The position numbers were made by a program, and so were the translations under genes. This document shows positions 15,248 to 24,369 of a stretch of DNA of 64,000 bases, in pieces. Numbering within the stretch: the first letter of the stretch is position 1; each line of letters starts with the position of its first letter. The notes under the pieces are model-generated. The model made no database searches, was not told the DNA's origin, and saw nothing but the letters and a program-made list of their open reading frames with translations. Source of the stretch: Tissierellales bacterium (lineage in GTDB: Bacteria > Bacillota > Clostridia > Tissierellales > Tissierellaceae); the NCBI GenBank assembly GCA_030146915.1, contig JASLAT010000008.1:1-64000 (forward strand), in the 5' to 3' direction.

Positions 15248-16363
15248 ATGGCTATAAATTTTAAATTATTAAAAAAATCTAAGGATACAGATGCAAGGTT
15301 AGGTGTATTAGAGACACCACATGGTGTAATAGAAACGCCTATATTTATGCCTGTAGGTACTAGAGCTAGTGTTAGATCTATGACACCAGAGGAAGTTAAG
15401 GACCTTGGGGCTCAGATAATACTAGCTAATACTTATCACCTACATTTAAGACCTGGTGAAGATTTAGTTAAAGAAGCTGGTGGTCTTCATAAATTTATGA
15501 ATTGGGACGGGCCTATCTTAACTGATAGTGGTGGTTTTCAAGTATTTAGCTTAGGTGATAGAAGGACTATTAGTGAGGAAGGAGTAGAGTTCAGATCTCA
15601 TATAGATGGTTCTAAGAAATTTATATCTCCAGAAAAAGCAGTAGAGATACAAACCGCCTTGGGTTCAGATATAATGATGGCTTTTGATGAATGTGCTCCA
15701 TATCCAGCAGACTATAATTATGTTAAAAAGTCTATGGAAAGAACTACAAGGTGGGCTAAAAGATGTAAAGATGCTCATAAAAATACTGATAATCAAGCAT
15801 TATTTGGGATTGTTCAAGGAGGAATGTATAAAGACTTAAGAACACAAAGTGCTAAAGACTTAATAGAGCTGGATTTTCCAGGTTATGCTATAGGCGGACT
15901 AAGTGTAGGTGAACCTAAGGATTTAATGTGTGAAATCTTAGATCATACTACTCCTTTATTACCAGAGGATAAGCCAAGATATTTAATGGGGGTCGGTACT
16001 CCTGATTATTTATTTGAAGCTGTAATTAGAGGTGTAGATATGGCTGACTGTGTATTACCTACAAGAATAGCAAGAAATGGTACAGCTATGACTTCTCATG
16101 GTAGATTAGTTGTTAGAAATGCTAAGTATGCAAAAGATTTTTCTAAACTAGATCCTGAATGTGATTGTTATACATGCCAAAATTATTCAAGAGCTTATAT
16201 AAGACATTTATTTAATGTCAATGAGATTTTAGGACCAAGGTTAGTTACTATTCACAATATTTATTTTTTAACTAAGTTAATGGAAAATATAAGAGAAGCT
16301 ATAAAAAATGATAACTTATTAGAGTATAAAGATGAATTTTATAAAAAATATGGATATGAGTAA
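15248..16363 (+). CDS. tgt: Queuine/preQ1 tRNA-guanine transglycosylase
   Basis: Tgt exchanges G34 of GUN-anticodon tRNAs for preQ1. Seen in the 371-residue protein are DSGGFQVFS with the general-acid Asp, GGLSVGEP, the nucleophile region DCVLPTRIARNG and the zinc motif CDCYTCQNY followed by the RHLF histidine. The ATG follows AGGAGG. No preQ1 synthesis gene is visible here, so preQ1 is either made elsewhere or imported. Confidence 0.98.
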   Translation: MAINFKLLKKSKDTDARLGVLETPHGVIETPIFMPVGTRASVRSMTPEEVKDLGAQIILANTYHLHLRPGEDLVKEAGGLHKFMNWDGPILTDSGGFQVFSLGDRRTISEEGVEFRSHIDGSKKFISPEKAVEIQTALGSDIMMAFDECAPYPADYNYVKKSMERTTRWAKRCKDAHKNTDNQALFGIVQGGMYKDLRTQSAKDLIELDFPGYAIGGLSVGEPKDLMCEILDHTTPLLPEDKPRYLMGVGTPDYLFEAVIRGVDMADCVLPTRIARNGTAMTSHGRLVVRNAKYAKDFSKLDPECDCYTCQNYSRAYIRHLFNVNEILGPRLVTIHNIYFLTKLMENIREAIKNDNLLEYKDEFYKKYGYE

Positions 16364-16435
16364 ATAGAATGATTTTTTAGTTAATATCATGTATAATGGT
16401 ATATTGTAATATAGAAAGAAAGGGTGTGTAATAAG

Positions 16436-16702
16436 ATGGAAGACTTACTTAAAAGTTTAATACTGCCTATAGTTATGTTTGGTGTTTTATACTTCTTTAT
16501 GATAAGACCTCAAAAGAAACAAGAAGAAGAAAAACGTGAAATGATAAAAAATATAGTTGTAGGTAATGAAATTGTTACCATAGGTGGTATCATAGGAAAA
16601 GTTGTAGTAGCTAAAGAGGACATATTAACAATCGAAACTTCTACAGCAAAGAGTAGATTTGATATCTATAGATGGGCTGTAGGCTCAGTTTTAGAGAAGT
16701 AA
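16436..16702 (+). CDS. yajC: Preprotein translocase accessory subunit YajC
   Basis: An 88-residue protein with one N-terminal membrane segment ending in the hallmark FFMIRPQKKQ, then a small cytoplasmic domain (VGNEIVTIGGIIGKV). YajC associates with SecDF-SecYEG. I chose ATG 16436, about 11 bases after AAAGAAAGGG, over an upstream GTG at 16424. A hairpin and secD follow. Confidence 0.95.
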   Translation: MEDLLKSLILPIVMFGVLYFFMIRPQKKQEEEKREMIKNIVVGNEIVTIGGIIGKVVVAKEDILTIETSTAKSRFDIYRWAVGSVLEK

Positions 16703-16704
16703 TA

Positions 16705-16733
16705 AAGAGCTTCCTTAGGGAAGCTTTTATTTT
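16705..16733 (+). terminator. Hairpin between yajC and secD, weak terminator or attenuator
   Basis: AGCTTCC (16708-16714) pairs with GGAAGCT (16719-16725), followed by TTTTATTTTG. Since secDF usually follow yajC, partial read-through is likely. Confidence 0.65.
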
Positions 16734-16768
16734 GTAATCTTAAAATTAAGATTGTTGGGAGGAGTAAC

Positions 16769-18058
16769 ATGAAAAATAAAAATAAAAACATTATAATATT
16801 GATATTAATATTATCAATAGTGGCAGGTGCAGTTTTGATAGCATTTAAAGGCTTAAAAGTAGGAAAGATTAATATTCCAAAAGCTAAAGACTCTATAAAT
16901 CTAGGCCTAGAACTAGCAGGTGGAGTGTATGTTGTTTTAGAAGCAGATACAGATGCCAAAGGTGAAGAGTTAGCTAAACTTATGGATCAAACTAGAACTA
17001 TTATAAGTGAGAGAGTAGATGGACTAGGAGTATCTGAGCCAAATATTGCTATAGAAGATGATAATAGAATCAGAGTTGAGCTTGCAGGTGTTGAAGATCC
17101 TCAAGAAGCTATAGATCTAATTGGTAAAACAGCTCAACTACAATTTATAGAGCCAGATGGTAATGTAATTTTAACTGGTAAAAATGTCGTAGGTTCTGAT
17201 GTACAGTCTCAAGATACAGAGTTAGGAAGAAGAGATATTGTTGTATCATTAGAATTCGATAAGGAAGGTAAGGAAAGATTTGCAGAAGCAACTGGAAGAT
17301 TAGTGAATAAAACAAAACCTGAAGAGAGAGTAATATTTATTGTTTTAGATGATCAGGTTATATCAAGTCCATTAGTTCAAAGTGCTGCGGATGGCGGTAA
17401 GGCCATTACTGATGGTAAAGCAGTTATACAAGGTGGGTTTGATATAGACTCAGCGAGTCAACTAGCAAACTTAATTAGAGCAGGTGCGCTACCTGTAGAT
17501 ATGATAGAAAAAACAACATCTGTTATAGGACCAAGGTTAGGATTAGAAGCATTTGAAAAGAGTTTATTAGCAGGTGGGATATCTTTATTATTAATTTTTG
17601 GACTTATGATTATTGTATACAGATTACCAGGAATGATAGCTTCATTAGGATTAATAGTATATACATTAATAGTAGTAATTTCTATGTCATTACTAGGTGT
17701 AGTTTTAACACTGCCAGGAATAGCTGGGTTAATACTTTCTATAGGAATGGCTGTAGATGCGAATGTGTTGATATTTGAGCGTATTAGGGAAGAACTACTT
17801 GCAGGAAAAACAATTAGAACTTCTATTGAAGCAGGTTTTAAAAGAGCTTTAACTTCTGTTGTTGACTCAAATATAACAACTTTGATAGCTGGTGCTGTTT
17901 TATACTACTTTGGTATTGGACCTATCAAAGGGTTTGGTGTTACATTAATGATTGGTATTGTGGCTTCTGTTATAACTTCGGTGCTACTATCTAAATACAT
18001 GCTTAGACTAGTATCAACAATAACAGGTGAGGGTAATACCAAAATATATGGGGCTTAA
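16769..18058 (+). CDS. secD: Protein translocase subunit SecD
   Basis: SecD uses the proton gradient to help pull exported proteins across the membrane. At 429 residues it is the short Gram-positive form: an N-terminal membrane segment (10-26), extracellular P1 domains, then five membrane helices. Diagnostic blocks are NLGLELAGGVYVVLE near residue 45, AGALPVDM, and GMAVDANVLIFERIREE in the membrane region. secF follows after 11 bases. Confidence 0.97.
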   Translation: MKNKNKNIIILILILSIVAGAVLIAFKGLKVGKINIPKAKDSINLGLELAGGVYVVLEADTDAKGEELAKLMDQTRTIISERVDGLGVSEPNIAIEDDNRIRVELAGVEDPQEAIDLIGKTAQLQFIEPDGNVILTGKNVVGSDVQSQDTELGRRDIVVSLEFDKEGKERFAEATGRLVNKTKPEERVIFIVLDDQVISSPLVQSAADGGKAITDGKAVIQGGFDIDSASQLANLIRAGALPVDMIEKTTSVIGPRLGLEAFEKSLLAGGISLLLIFGLMIIVYRLPGMIASLGLIVYTLIVVISMSLLGVVLTLPGIAGLILSIGMAVDANVLIFERIREELLAGKTIRTSIEAGFKRALTSVVDSNITTLIAGAVLYYFGIGPIKGFGVTLMIGIVASVITSVLLSKYMLRLVSTITGEGNTKIYGA

Positions 18059-18069
18059 GGAGTGATATA

Positions 18070-18930
18070 ATGGACGTTATAAAAAACAGAAGAAAATTTC
18101 AATTAATATCATCTTTAATAATTATAGCTGGTATTATTATGTTTTTAATTAAAGGGTTTAACCTAGGCATCGATTTTGCTGGTGGAACTATAATTGAAAT
18201 AAATATGGGTAAATATGTAGATATAGAAGAAGTTAAAGATTTAATGGATAAATATGATGATGAGGCAAGCATAGTTCATGCTGGTTCAAATAATGAATCT
18301 ATTATAATTAAGAGTGCTCTAGATTTATCCAATGAAGATACTGTTAAAATTTTAAAAAGTTTTAATGATAAATATGATATTGATAGTGAAAATTATCAAA
18401 CGGAAAAATTTGAAGCTTTTATGGGTGAAGAGATAAAAAAGAAAGCTTTACTATCAATGACGATTGCTGTAATAGCTATGTTAATATATATTACTATTAG
18501 ATTTAAATTTGAATTTGGAATATCAGCTATTATAGCTCTTATTCATGATATTTTAGTTATGTTAGCTTTTTACTCAATTTTTAGAGTTCCTGTAAACAGT
18601 TCCTTTATTGCAGCCATATTAACAATATTAGGATATTCTATAAACGATACCATAGTAATATTTGATAGAATAAGAGAAAATATAAAGCTTTATCCTAAAA
18701 AAGATAAGGGAGAAATAGTTAATAAAAGTATTAATGAATCACTTAGAAGAACAATATATACTTCAATAACAACTTTTGTTGCTGTTTTAGTAGTATTTAT
18801 TATAGGGGTAGAAGATATGAAAGTTCTAGCATTACCTTTAATGGTAGGTATTTTATCAGGGACATATTCATCTTTATTTATAGCTTCTCCACTATTATAT
18901 GAATTATCTGAAAGAAATAGTAAAAAATAA
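18070..18930 (+). CDS. secF: Protein translocase subunit SecF
   Basis: SecF, 286 residues, pairs with SecD. It has an N-terminal membrane segment, the motif NLGIDFAGGT near residue 36, and the C-terminal membrane domain with SINDTIVIFDRIREN, equivalent to the SecD motif. The two proteins are separate here, not fused as in Bacillus. The ATG follows AAGGAGTGAT. Confidence 0.97.
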   Translation: MDVIKNRRKFQLISSLIIIAGIIMFLIKGFNLGIDFAGGTIIEINMGKYVDIEEVKDLMDKYDDEASIVHAGSNNESIIIKSALDLSNEDTVKILKSFNDKYDIDSENYQTEKFEAFMGEEIKKKALLSMTIAVIAMLIYITIRFKFEFGISAIIALIHDILVMLAFYSIFRVPVNSSFIAAILTILGYSINDTIVIFDRIRENIKLYPKKDKGEIVNKSINESLRRTIYTSITTFVAVLVVFIIGVEDMKVLALPLMVGILSGTYSSLFIASPLLYELSERNSKK

Positions 18931-18951
18931 TATAGTCCCAAGGAGGTAGAA

Positions 18952-19260
18952 GTGGAAAAAGGATTTATAATATCTTTAATCTTTGCATTTTTGATAGTAA
19001 TCTTTGCCATAGCTAATAGTGAAACTGTTATAGTAGACTTTATATTCACTAAAATTACTATGTCTCAAGCTGTTGTTATAATGGGATCTGCCTTACTAGG
19101 GGCCTTGATAGTCTTTTTAATAAGTTTAATAAAAAAAATAAGACTAACTCAAGAAATAAAATCTTTAAAAGGTAAGATTTCTAAATTAGAGGAAGAGAAC
19201 AAGCTTATTAAAGATTTGAAAAAATGTGATGATAAAAATAATTTAGAAGAACTAGAATAA
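18952..19260 (+). CDS. LapA-domain (DUF1049) small membrane protein
   Basis: A 102-residue protein with two membrane helices (about 5-22 and 38-60) and a C-terminal charged coiled coil (EIKSLKGKISKLEEENK), the layout of the LapA domain. In enterobacteria LapA works with LapB in lipopolysaccharide control; that role cannot apply directly to a Firmicute, so the function is unknown. The start is GTG 18952 behind AAGGAGGT, 21 bases after secF. Confidence 0.85.
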   Translation: MEKGFIISLIFAFLIVIFAIANSETVIVDFIFTKITMSQAVVIMGSALLGALIVFLISLIKKIRLTQEIKSLKGKISKLEEENKLIKDLKKCDDKNNLEELE

Positions 19261-19294
19261 AATTTAGATACATATGTATCTAAATTTTATTTTT
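19261..19294 (+). terminator. Rho-independent terminator of the queA-secDF group
   Basis: AATTTAGATAC (19261-19271) and GTATCTAAATT (19276-19286) are exact complements, followed by TTATTTTT. Confidence 0.85.
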
Positions 19295-19310
19295 ATAAAG
19301 AGGTGATAAC

Positions 19311-21077
19311 TTGAAAGAAAGATGGTTTATAAAAAATAGACAGGCTGACTTTTCTAGAATATCTAATATTTTTAATATACCAGATTACTTGTCTAGAATA
19401 TTAGTTAATCGAGGAATAGATAACCCTAGAGCCATAGATGCATATTTAAACCCTGATTTTAGCAAAATGTATAATCCTGCTCTTATGAAAGACATGGATA
19501 AAGCTAGTGAGATAATAATAAATGCTATTAATAAGTCTAAAAAAATCAGAATAGTTGGAGATTATGATGTAGATGGAGTAATATCTGTTTATATGCTTAA
19601 AAACGCCATTGATAAATTAGGTGGAAACGTAGATTATGTTATACCTGATAGAATTGAAGATGGATACGGAATAAATAAGAATATAATCGGTGAAGCTAAG
19701 AAAGATGGAGTTGATTTAATTATAACTTGTGACAATGGAATAGCAGCTATAGATGAGGTAGATTTTGCAAAAAGTATTGGATTAGAAGTTATAGTGACAG
19801 ATCATCATGACTTGCCATTTAAAGAAATTTCTGGTGAAACTCAGGATATATTAGTTCAAGCGGATGCTGTCTTAAACCCTAAAAGGCGTGATTGCTCTTA
19901 TCCTTTTAAAAAGTTATGTGGAGCAGGAGTAGTTTATAAGTTAATAGAAAATATATATAAAGATTATAATATTATAGATGAGGCGAGAAGATATATAGAA
20001 TATGCTGCTATAGCAACTATATGTGATGTAGTAGACTTAGTAGATGAAAATAGAATTATAGTAAAAAAAGGTTTGGAAATGATAAATTCTACAAGTAATA
20101 TAGGTTTAAAATCCCTTATAAGAGCTACAGAGTTAACAGATAAAGAAATATCTGTATATCATATAGGTTTTATATTAGGTCCGAGTATTAATGCATCTGG
20201 TAGGTTAGATAGTGCTGAAAAAGCTCTAGAGTTGTTTCTGACAGACGATATTTTTAAAGCTGAATTACTAGCAAAAGAGTTAAGAGAATTAAATGATGAT
20301 AGAAAAGATATTACTATTAAAGGCACTGATAAGGTTATAGAGCAAGTAGAAAATACTAGCTTAAAAAATGATAGCGTACTGCTAATTTATGAGCCAACTA
20401 TACATGAAAGTGTAGCTGGTATAATAGCAGGTAGGATAAAGGATAGATATTATAAACCAACTATAGTTATTACAAATTCGGGCGAATTAGCAAAAGGATC
20501 TGCTAGATCTATTGAAGAATTTGATATATTTAAAGAGTTAAGTGATAGAAAGTACTATTTAGAAAAATTTGGTGGTCATCCTATGGCAGCTGGCCTTTCT
20601 TTAAAAGTTGATAATATTAGTAAATTACGAGAATCACTAAATAATAATAGTTTAACTGAAGAAGATTTAGCTCCAAAAATATATTTAGATATGCCTTTAA
20701 AATTAAGTGATATAAATTATGAACTTGTTTATAATTTAGAGAAATTAGAACCTTTTGGAAAAGGAAATAGTAAACCTATTTTTGGTGTAACAAATATAGA
20801 TATAGCTGGAGCTAAAGTTTTAGGTAAAAATAAAAATGTTATAAAACTTCAACTACTAGATGAAAATAATAGAATAATAGAGGGTATGATTTTTAATGGA
20901 GTTGAAGATTTTGAGAATGTAATAGTAAACAATTATGGTAGTCAAGAACTTGAGAAGCTTTATTCTAATTTGGAAAACTCTATAAAGTTAGATTTGGTTT
21001 TTTATCCGAATATTAATGAATTTATGGGTAGAACTACTTTACAAATCATTATAGAATCTTATAGAATTAGTAAATAA
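19311..21077 (+). CDS. recJ: Single-stranded-DNA-specific exonuclease RecJ
   Basis: RecJ degrades 5' single-stranded ends in recombination and repair. The 588-residue protein has DHH-family metal motifs DYDVDG (84-89), DNG (141-143) and DHH (164-166), the DHHA1 motif GGHPMAAG and an OB-fold C-terminus. It is close to the length of the core RecJ, without the extra C-terminal domain of some Bacillus homologues. The start is TTG 19311 behind AGAGGTGAT. Confidence 0.95.
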   Translation: MKERWFIKNRQADFSRISNIFNIPDYLSRILVNRGIDNPRAIDAYLNPDFSKMYNPALMKDMDKASEIIINAINKSKKIRIVGDYDVDGVISVYMLKNAIDKLGGNVDYVIPDRIEDGYGINKNIIGEAKKDGVDLIITCDNGIAAIDEVDFAKSIGLEVIVTDHHDLPFKEISGETQDILVQADAVLNPKRRDCSYPFKKLCGAGVVYKLIENIYKDYNIIDEARRYIEYAAIATICDVVDLVDENRIIVKKGLEMINSTSNIGLKSLIRATELTDKEISVYHIGFILGPSINASGRLDSAEKALELFLTDDIFKAELLAKELRELNDDRKDITIKGTDKVIEQVENTSLKNDSVLLIYEPTIHESVAGIIAGRIKDRYYKPTIVITNSGELAKGSARSIEEFDIFKELSDRKYYLEKFGGHPMAAGLSLKVDNISKLRESLNNNSLTEEDLAPKIYLDMPLKLSDINYELVYNLEKLEPFGKGNSKPIFGVTNIDIAGAKVLGKNKNVIKLQLLDENNRIIEGMIFNGVEDFENVIVNNYGSQELEKLYSNLENSIKLDLVFYPNINEFMGRTTLQIIIESYRISK

Positions 21078-21103
21078 GAATGCTTATAGAAAGAGGTGAG
21101 TTT

Positions 21104-23272
21104 ATGTTAGAACAATTATTATCCAGAGTTATTGAATATAATCCGGAGGCAGATTTAAAATTACTTGAAAAAGCTTATTATTTTTCTGAAGAAGCTCATT
21201 CAGAGCAAAAGAGAAATTCAGGAGAACCATTTTTTATACATCCATTTAATGTAGCGTTAATACTTTGTGATTTAAATATGGATACGTCTACGATTATAGC
21301 TGGTTTATTACACGATACCATTGAGGATACAAGTGTAACTTTTGAAGATATTGAAGAGAACTTTGATAGAGAAATAGCGGTAATTGTCGATGGTGTTACA
21401 AAATTAAAAAATTTACCTTATAGAACTAAGCAAGAAAATCAAGCAGAAAACTTAAGAAAAATGGTTCTTGCTATGGCAAAAGATATAAGGGTCATAATTG
21501 TAAAGTTGGCAGATCGACTTCATAACATGCGTACTCTTGAGTACATGAGTCCCGCTAAAAAGAAGGAAAAAGCTTTAGAGACTTTAGAAATATATGCTCC
21601 TTTGGCTCATAGAATGGGTATTTCAAAGATAAAGTGGGAATTAGAGGACTTATCTTTGAGGTTTTTAGACCCAGATAGTTATTATGATCTAGTTGATAAG
21701 GTTTCTAAAAAAAGGGTTGAAAGAGAAGAATATATTAATAGTATTTCAAAAATTTTAGGCGATAGCCTCGATAAACAAGGTATAAGTTATGATATAAGTG
21801 GTAGACCAAAAAGTTTTTATAGTATTTATAAAAAAATGACAGAACAAGATAAAAGTTTTGATGAAATATTTGATCTAACTGCAATGAGAATTATTGTTGA
21901 TGATGTTAAAGAATGTTATGAATCATTAGGAATAGTTCATAACCTTTGGAGACCTATACCAGGAAGATTTAAAGATTATATAGCTATGCCAAAACCTAAT
22001 ATGTATCAATCAATTCATACAACTGTAATTGGTAAAAAAGGAGAAGTTTTTGAAGTTCAAATAAGGACTTGGGATATGCATCGCACAGCTGAATATGGTA
22101 TTGCTGCACATTGGAGATATAAAGAAGGCTCAGAGGGTAAGTTAGATAATCTGGATAATAAACTTTCTTGGTTAAGACAACTCCTAGAATGGCAGGGAGA
22201 CTTGAAAGACCCAAAAGATTTTATGGAGACTTTAAAGGTGGATTTCTTCACTGATGAGGTTTATGTTTTCACGCCTGTTGGAGATGTTATAAATCTACCT
22301 GATGGATCAACACCAATTGACTTTGCCTATAGAGTCCATACAGAAGTTGGTAATAGATGTGTAGGAGCAAAAGTTGATGGAAGAATAGTCCCGTTAGACT
22401 ATAAATTAAAAACAGGTAATATTGTAGAAGTGATAACTTCTACTAATAGTAATCCAAGTAGAGATTGGGTTAATATAGTAAAAAGTCCACAGGCTAGAAG
22501 TAAGATTAGACAATGGTTTAAAGTGAAAGATAAAGATGTTAATAAGGTAAAAGGTAAGGAGCTTTTAGAAAGAGAAATAAGAAGGTTAAATTATGATATA
22601 AATAAATTTTTAGATGAGGAAAAATTGGATTCTATAGCTAGAAGAATGGGCTTAAGCACTTTAGAAGATTTATATGCTTCTGTAGGTTTTGGAAGTACAA
22701 GCTTGAATCAAATTATACCAAAATTAAGAGAAGAATATGAAAAGAAATATGGTAAAGAAGAAGAAAAAGAGAGTAAAAAAATTATTAAGAAGCCTCAACC
22801 AAAAAGGGCAAGAAGCTCAGATAACCAAGGTATAAATATTACTGGTGTAGATAATATAAAAGTTAGATTTTCTAAGTGTTGTAATCCTGTACCAGGTGAT
22901 AATATAGTAGGATATATTACAAGAGGAAGAGGCGTTTCGATCCATAGAACTGATTGTTCTAATATTGATTTAGCTAGTGAGGAAGATAGAGCAAGATTTA
23001 TAGATGTAAATTGGGATAGCACTGAACAGGCGTCTTATGCAGCAGAGATACAAATTCAATCAGTTGATAGACCTGGCTTGTTGGCAGAAATTACAAATAG
23101 AATGGCAGAAACTGAAATAACTTTAACTTCTTTAAATGCGAGAACTAACAAGGCTAATATTGTTATAATAAATATGACATTAGAAATTAAAGATACTCAG
23201 GAATTAGAAAAATTTATACGTGATATGAAGGGTATGGAAAGTATTATAGATGCATACAGAGTGACAGTATAG
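21104..23272 (+). CDS. relA: Bifunctional (p)ppGpp synthetase/hydrolase Rel
   Basis: A 722-residue stringent-response enzyme with all domains in order: HD hydrolase (HDTIEDT, H70-D71, about 25-180), synthetase (about 230-350), TGS (near 390-450, DGSTPIDFAYRVHTEVG), the zinc-finger-like CCNPVPGDNIVGY near 590, and a C-terminal ACT domain. The intact HD motif argues for both synthesis and hydrolysis of the alarmone. I chose ATG 21104, which follows AAGAGGTGA, over ATG 21080, which has no ribosome site. dtd follows 9 bases later, as in many Firmicutes. Confidence 0.97.
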   Translation: MLEQLLSRVIEYNPEADLKLLEKAYYFSEEAHSEQKRNSGEPFFIHPFNVALILCDLNMDTSTIIAGLLHDTIEDTSVTFEDIEENFDREIAVIVDGVTKLKNLPYRTKQENQAENLRKMVLAMAKDIRVIIVKLADRLHNMRTLEYMSPAKKKEKALETLEIYAPLAHRMGISKIKWELEDLSLRFLDPDSYYDLVDKVSKKRVEREEYINSISKILGDSLDKQGISYDISGRPKSFYSIYKKMTEQDKSFDEIFDLTAMRIIVDDVKECYESLGIVHNLWRPIPGRFKDYIAMPKPNMYQSIHTTVIGKKGEVFEVQIRTWDMHRTAEYGIAAHWRYKEGSEGKLDNLDNKLSWLRQLLEWQGDLKDPKDFMETLKVDFFTDEVYVFTPVGDVINLPDGSTPIDFAYRVHTEVGNRCVGAKVDGRIVPLDYKLKTGNIVEVITSTNSNPSRDWVNIVKSPQARSKIRQWFKVKDKDVNKVKGKELLEREIRRLNYDINKFLDEEKLDSIARRMGLSTLEDLYASVGFGSTSLNQIIPKLREEYEKKYGKEEEKESKKIIKKPQPKRARSSDNQGINITGVDNIKVRFSKCCNPVPGDNIVGYITRGRGVSIHRTDCSNIDLASEEDRARFIDVNWDSTEQASYAAEIQIQSVDRPGLLAEITNRMAETEITLTSLNARTNKANIVIINMTLEIKDTQELEKFIRDMKGMESIIDAYRVTV

Positions 23273-23281
23273 GAGGATTTT

Positions 23282-23731
23282 ATGAGAGCGGTTGTACAGA
23301 GAGTTGAATATGCTAAATTAAAAGTAGATTCAGAATTAGTATCTGATATATCTAAGGGCTTATTAGTTTTATTAGGTGTAGGAAATGAAGATAATAGTAT
23401 TGATGTTGATTATCTAGTAGATAAGGTTTTAGGACTTAGAATTTTTGAAGATGAACAAGGTAAGATGAATTTATCAGTAAAGGATATAGAAGGAGAAGTA
23501 CTTGTGGTTTCACAATTTACATTGTATGGAGATGTAAGAAAGGGTAAAAGACCTAGTTTTTCTGATTCTGCTGATCCAGATAAGGCTTTAAAACTTTATG
23601 AAGAGTTTGTTACTAAGGCTAAGAAGTCTGGTTTAAAAATAAAAGAAGGTGTATTTGGAGCAGATATGGATGTTGAGTTTCTAAATCAAGGACCGGTAAC
23701 TATATTATTAGATAGTAGTAAAACATTTTAA
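23282..23731 (+). CDS. dtd: D-aminoacyl-tRNA deacylase
   Basis: DTD frees tRNAs that carry D-amino acids or, wrongly, glycine. The 149-residue protein is full length, with the motif SQFTLYGD (near 76-83) and NQGPVTILLD at the C-terminus, which form the active site across the dimer. The ATG follows AGGAGGATTTT. The gene is tightly packed between rel and a hydrolase gene. Confidence 0.97.
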   Translation: MRAVVQRVEYAKLKVDSELVSDISKGLLVLLGVGNEDNSIDVDYLVDKVLGLRIFEDEQGKMNLSVKDIEGEVLVVSQFTLYGDVRKGKRPSFSDSADPDKALKLYEEFVTKAKKSGLKIKEGVFGADMDVEFLNQGPVTILLDSSKTF

Positions 23732-23742
23732 GGAGGAATACG

Positions 23743-24369
23743 ATGAATTTTAAGATAATTATAATACCTGAAACTGGATATGGTGCAAATTGTTATATAG
23801 TATACTCAGAAGATACTAAAAAAGCAGTTGTAGTGGATCCAGGTGTTGAATTAAAGGTTATTGAAGACTATATAGAAAAAAATAATCTAGAGGTTGAAAA
23901 AATTCTTTTAACACATGGGCATGCAGATCATATAGGTACTTTACAAGATCTAAAAACTAAACTACAAGTACCAATTGTAGCACATAAAGATGAATTAGAA
24001 TTATTAAAAAATGGAAGTTTAAATTTTTCAACTCAGATGTTTGGCAAAGAAATAAGCTTGGATGTTGATGAAATTTTAGAAGATAATGACCTAATAAAGA
24101 TAGGAGACTTGGAATTTAAAGTTATTCACACTCCAGGGCATACCCCAGGAGGAGTTTGCTACAAAATAGGAAGTTATCTAATAACAGGGGACACTTTATT
24201 TCAGGGATCAATAGGTAGAACGGACTTTCCAGGAGGAAGTTTTGAAGAAATTATAGATTCTATAAAAAGCAAATTATTAATATTAGATGAATCTATTACA
24301 ATTTTGCCTGGTCATGGGCCTCACTCTACAATTGCCTATGAGAAGCAATATAATCCTTTTTTAAGATAG
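23743..24369 (+). CDS. Metallo-beta-lactamase-fold hydrolase, glyoxalase-II-like
   Basis: A 208-residue cytoplasmic hydrolase with the binuclear zinc motif HGHADH (58-63), later ligands HTPGHTPGG and GDTLF, and a final PGHGP. This subfamily, commonly found between dtd and hemZ, resembles hydroxyacylglutathione hydrolase; since clostridia usually lack glutathione, the true thioester substrate is uncertain. Start ATG 23743 behind AAGGAGGA, 11 bases after dtd. Confidence 0.9.
   Translation: MNFKIIIIPETGYGANCYIVYSEDTKKAVVVDPGVELKVIEDYIEKNNLEVEKILLTHGHADHIGTLQDLKTKLQVPIVAHKDELELLKNGSLNFSTQMFGKEISLDVDEILEDNDLIKIGDLEFKVIHTPGHTPGGVCYKIGSYLITGDTLFQGSIGRTDFPGGSFEEIIDSIKSKLLILDESITILPGHGPHSTIAYEKQYNPFLR

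Noticed and set aside
18690..19049. A 119-codon minus-strand frame over secF and the LapA-type gene
   Set aside because: It is the reverse frame of conserved coding sequence, with no ribosome site.
21080..21103. Upstream ATG for rel
   Set aside because: It lies before the AAGAGGTGA site that clearly serves ATG 21104.
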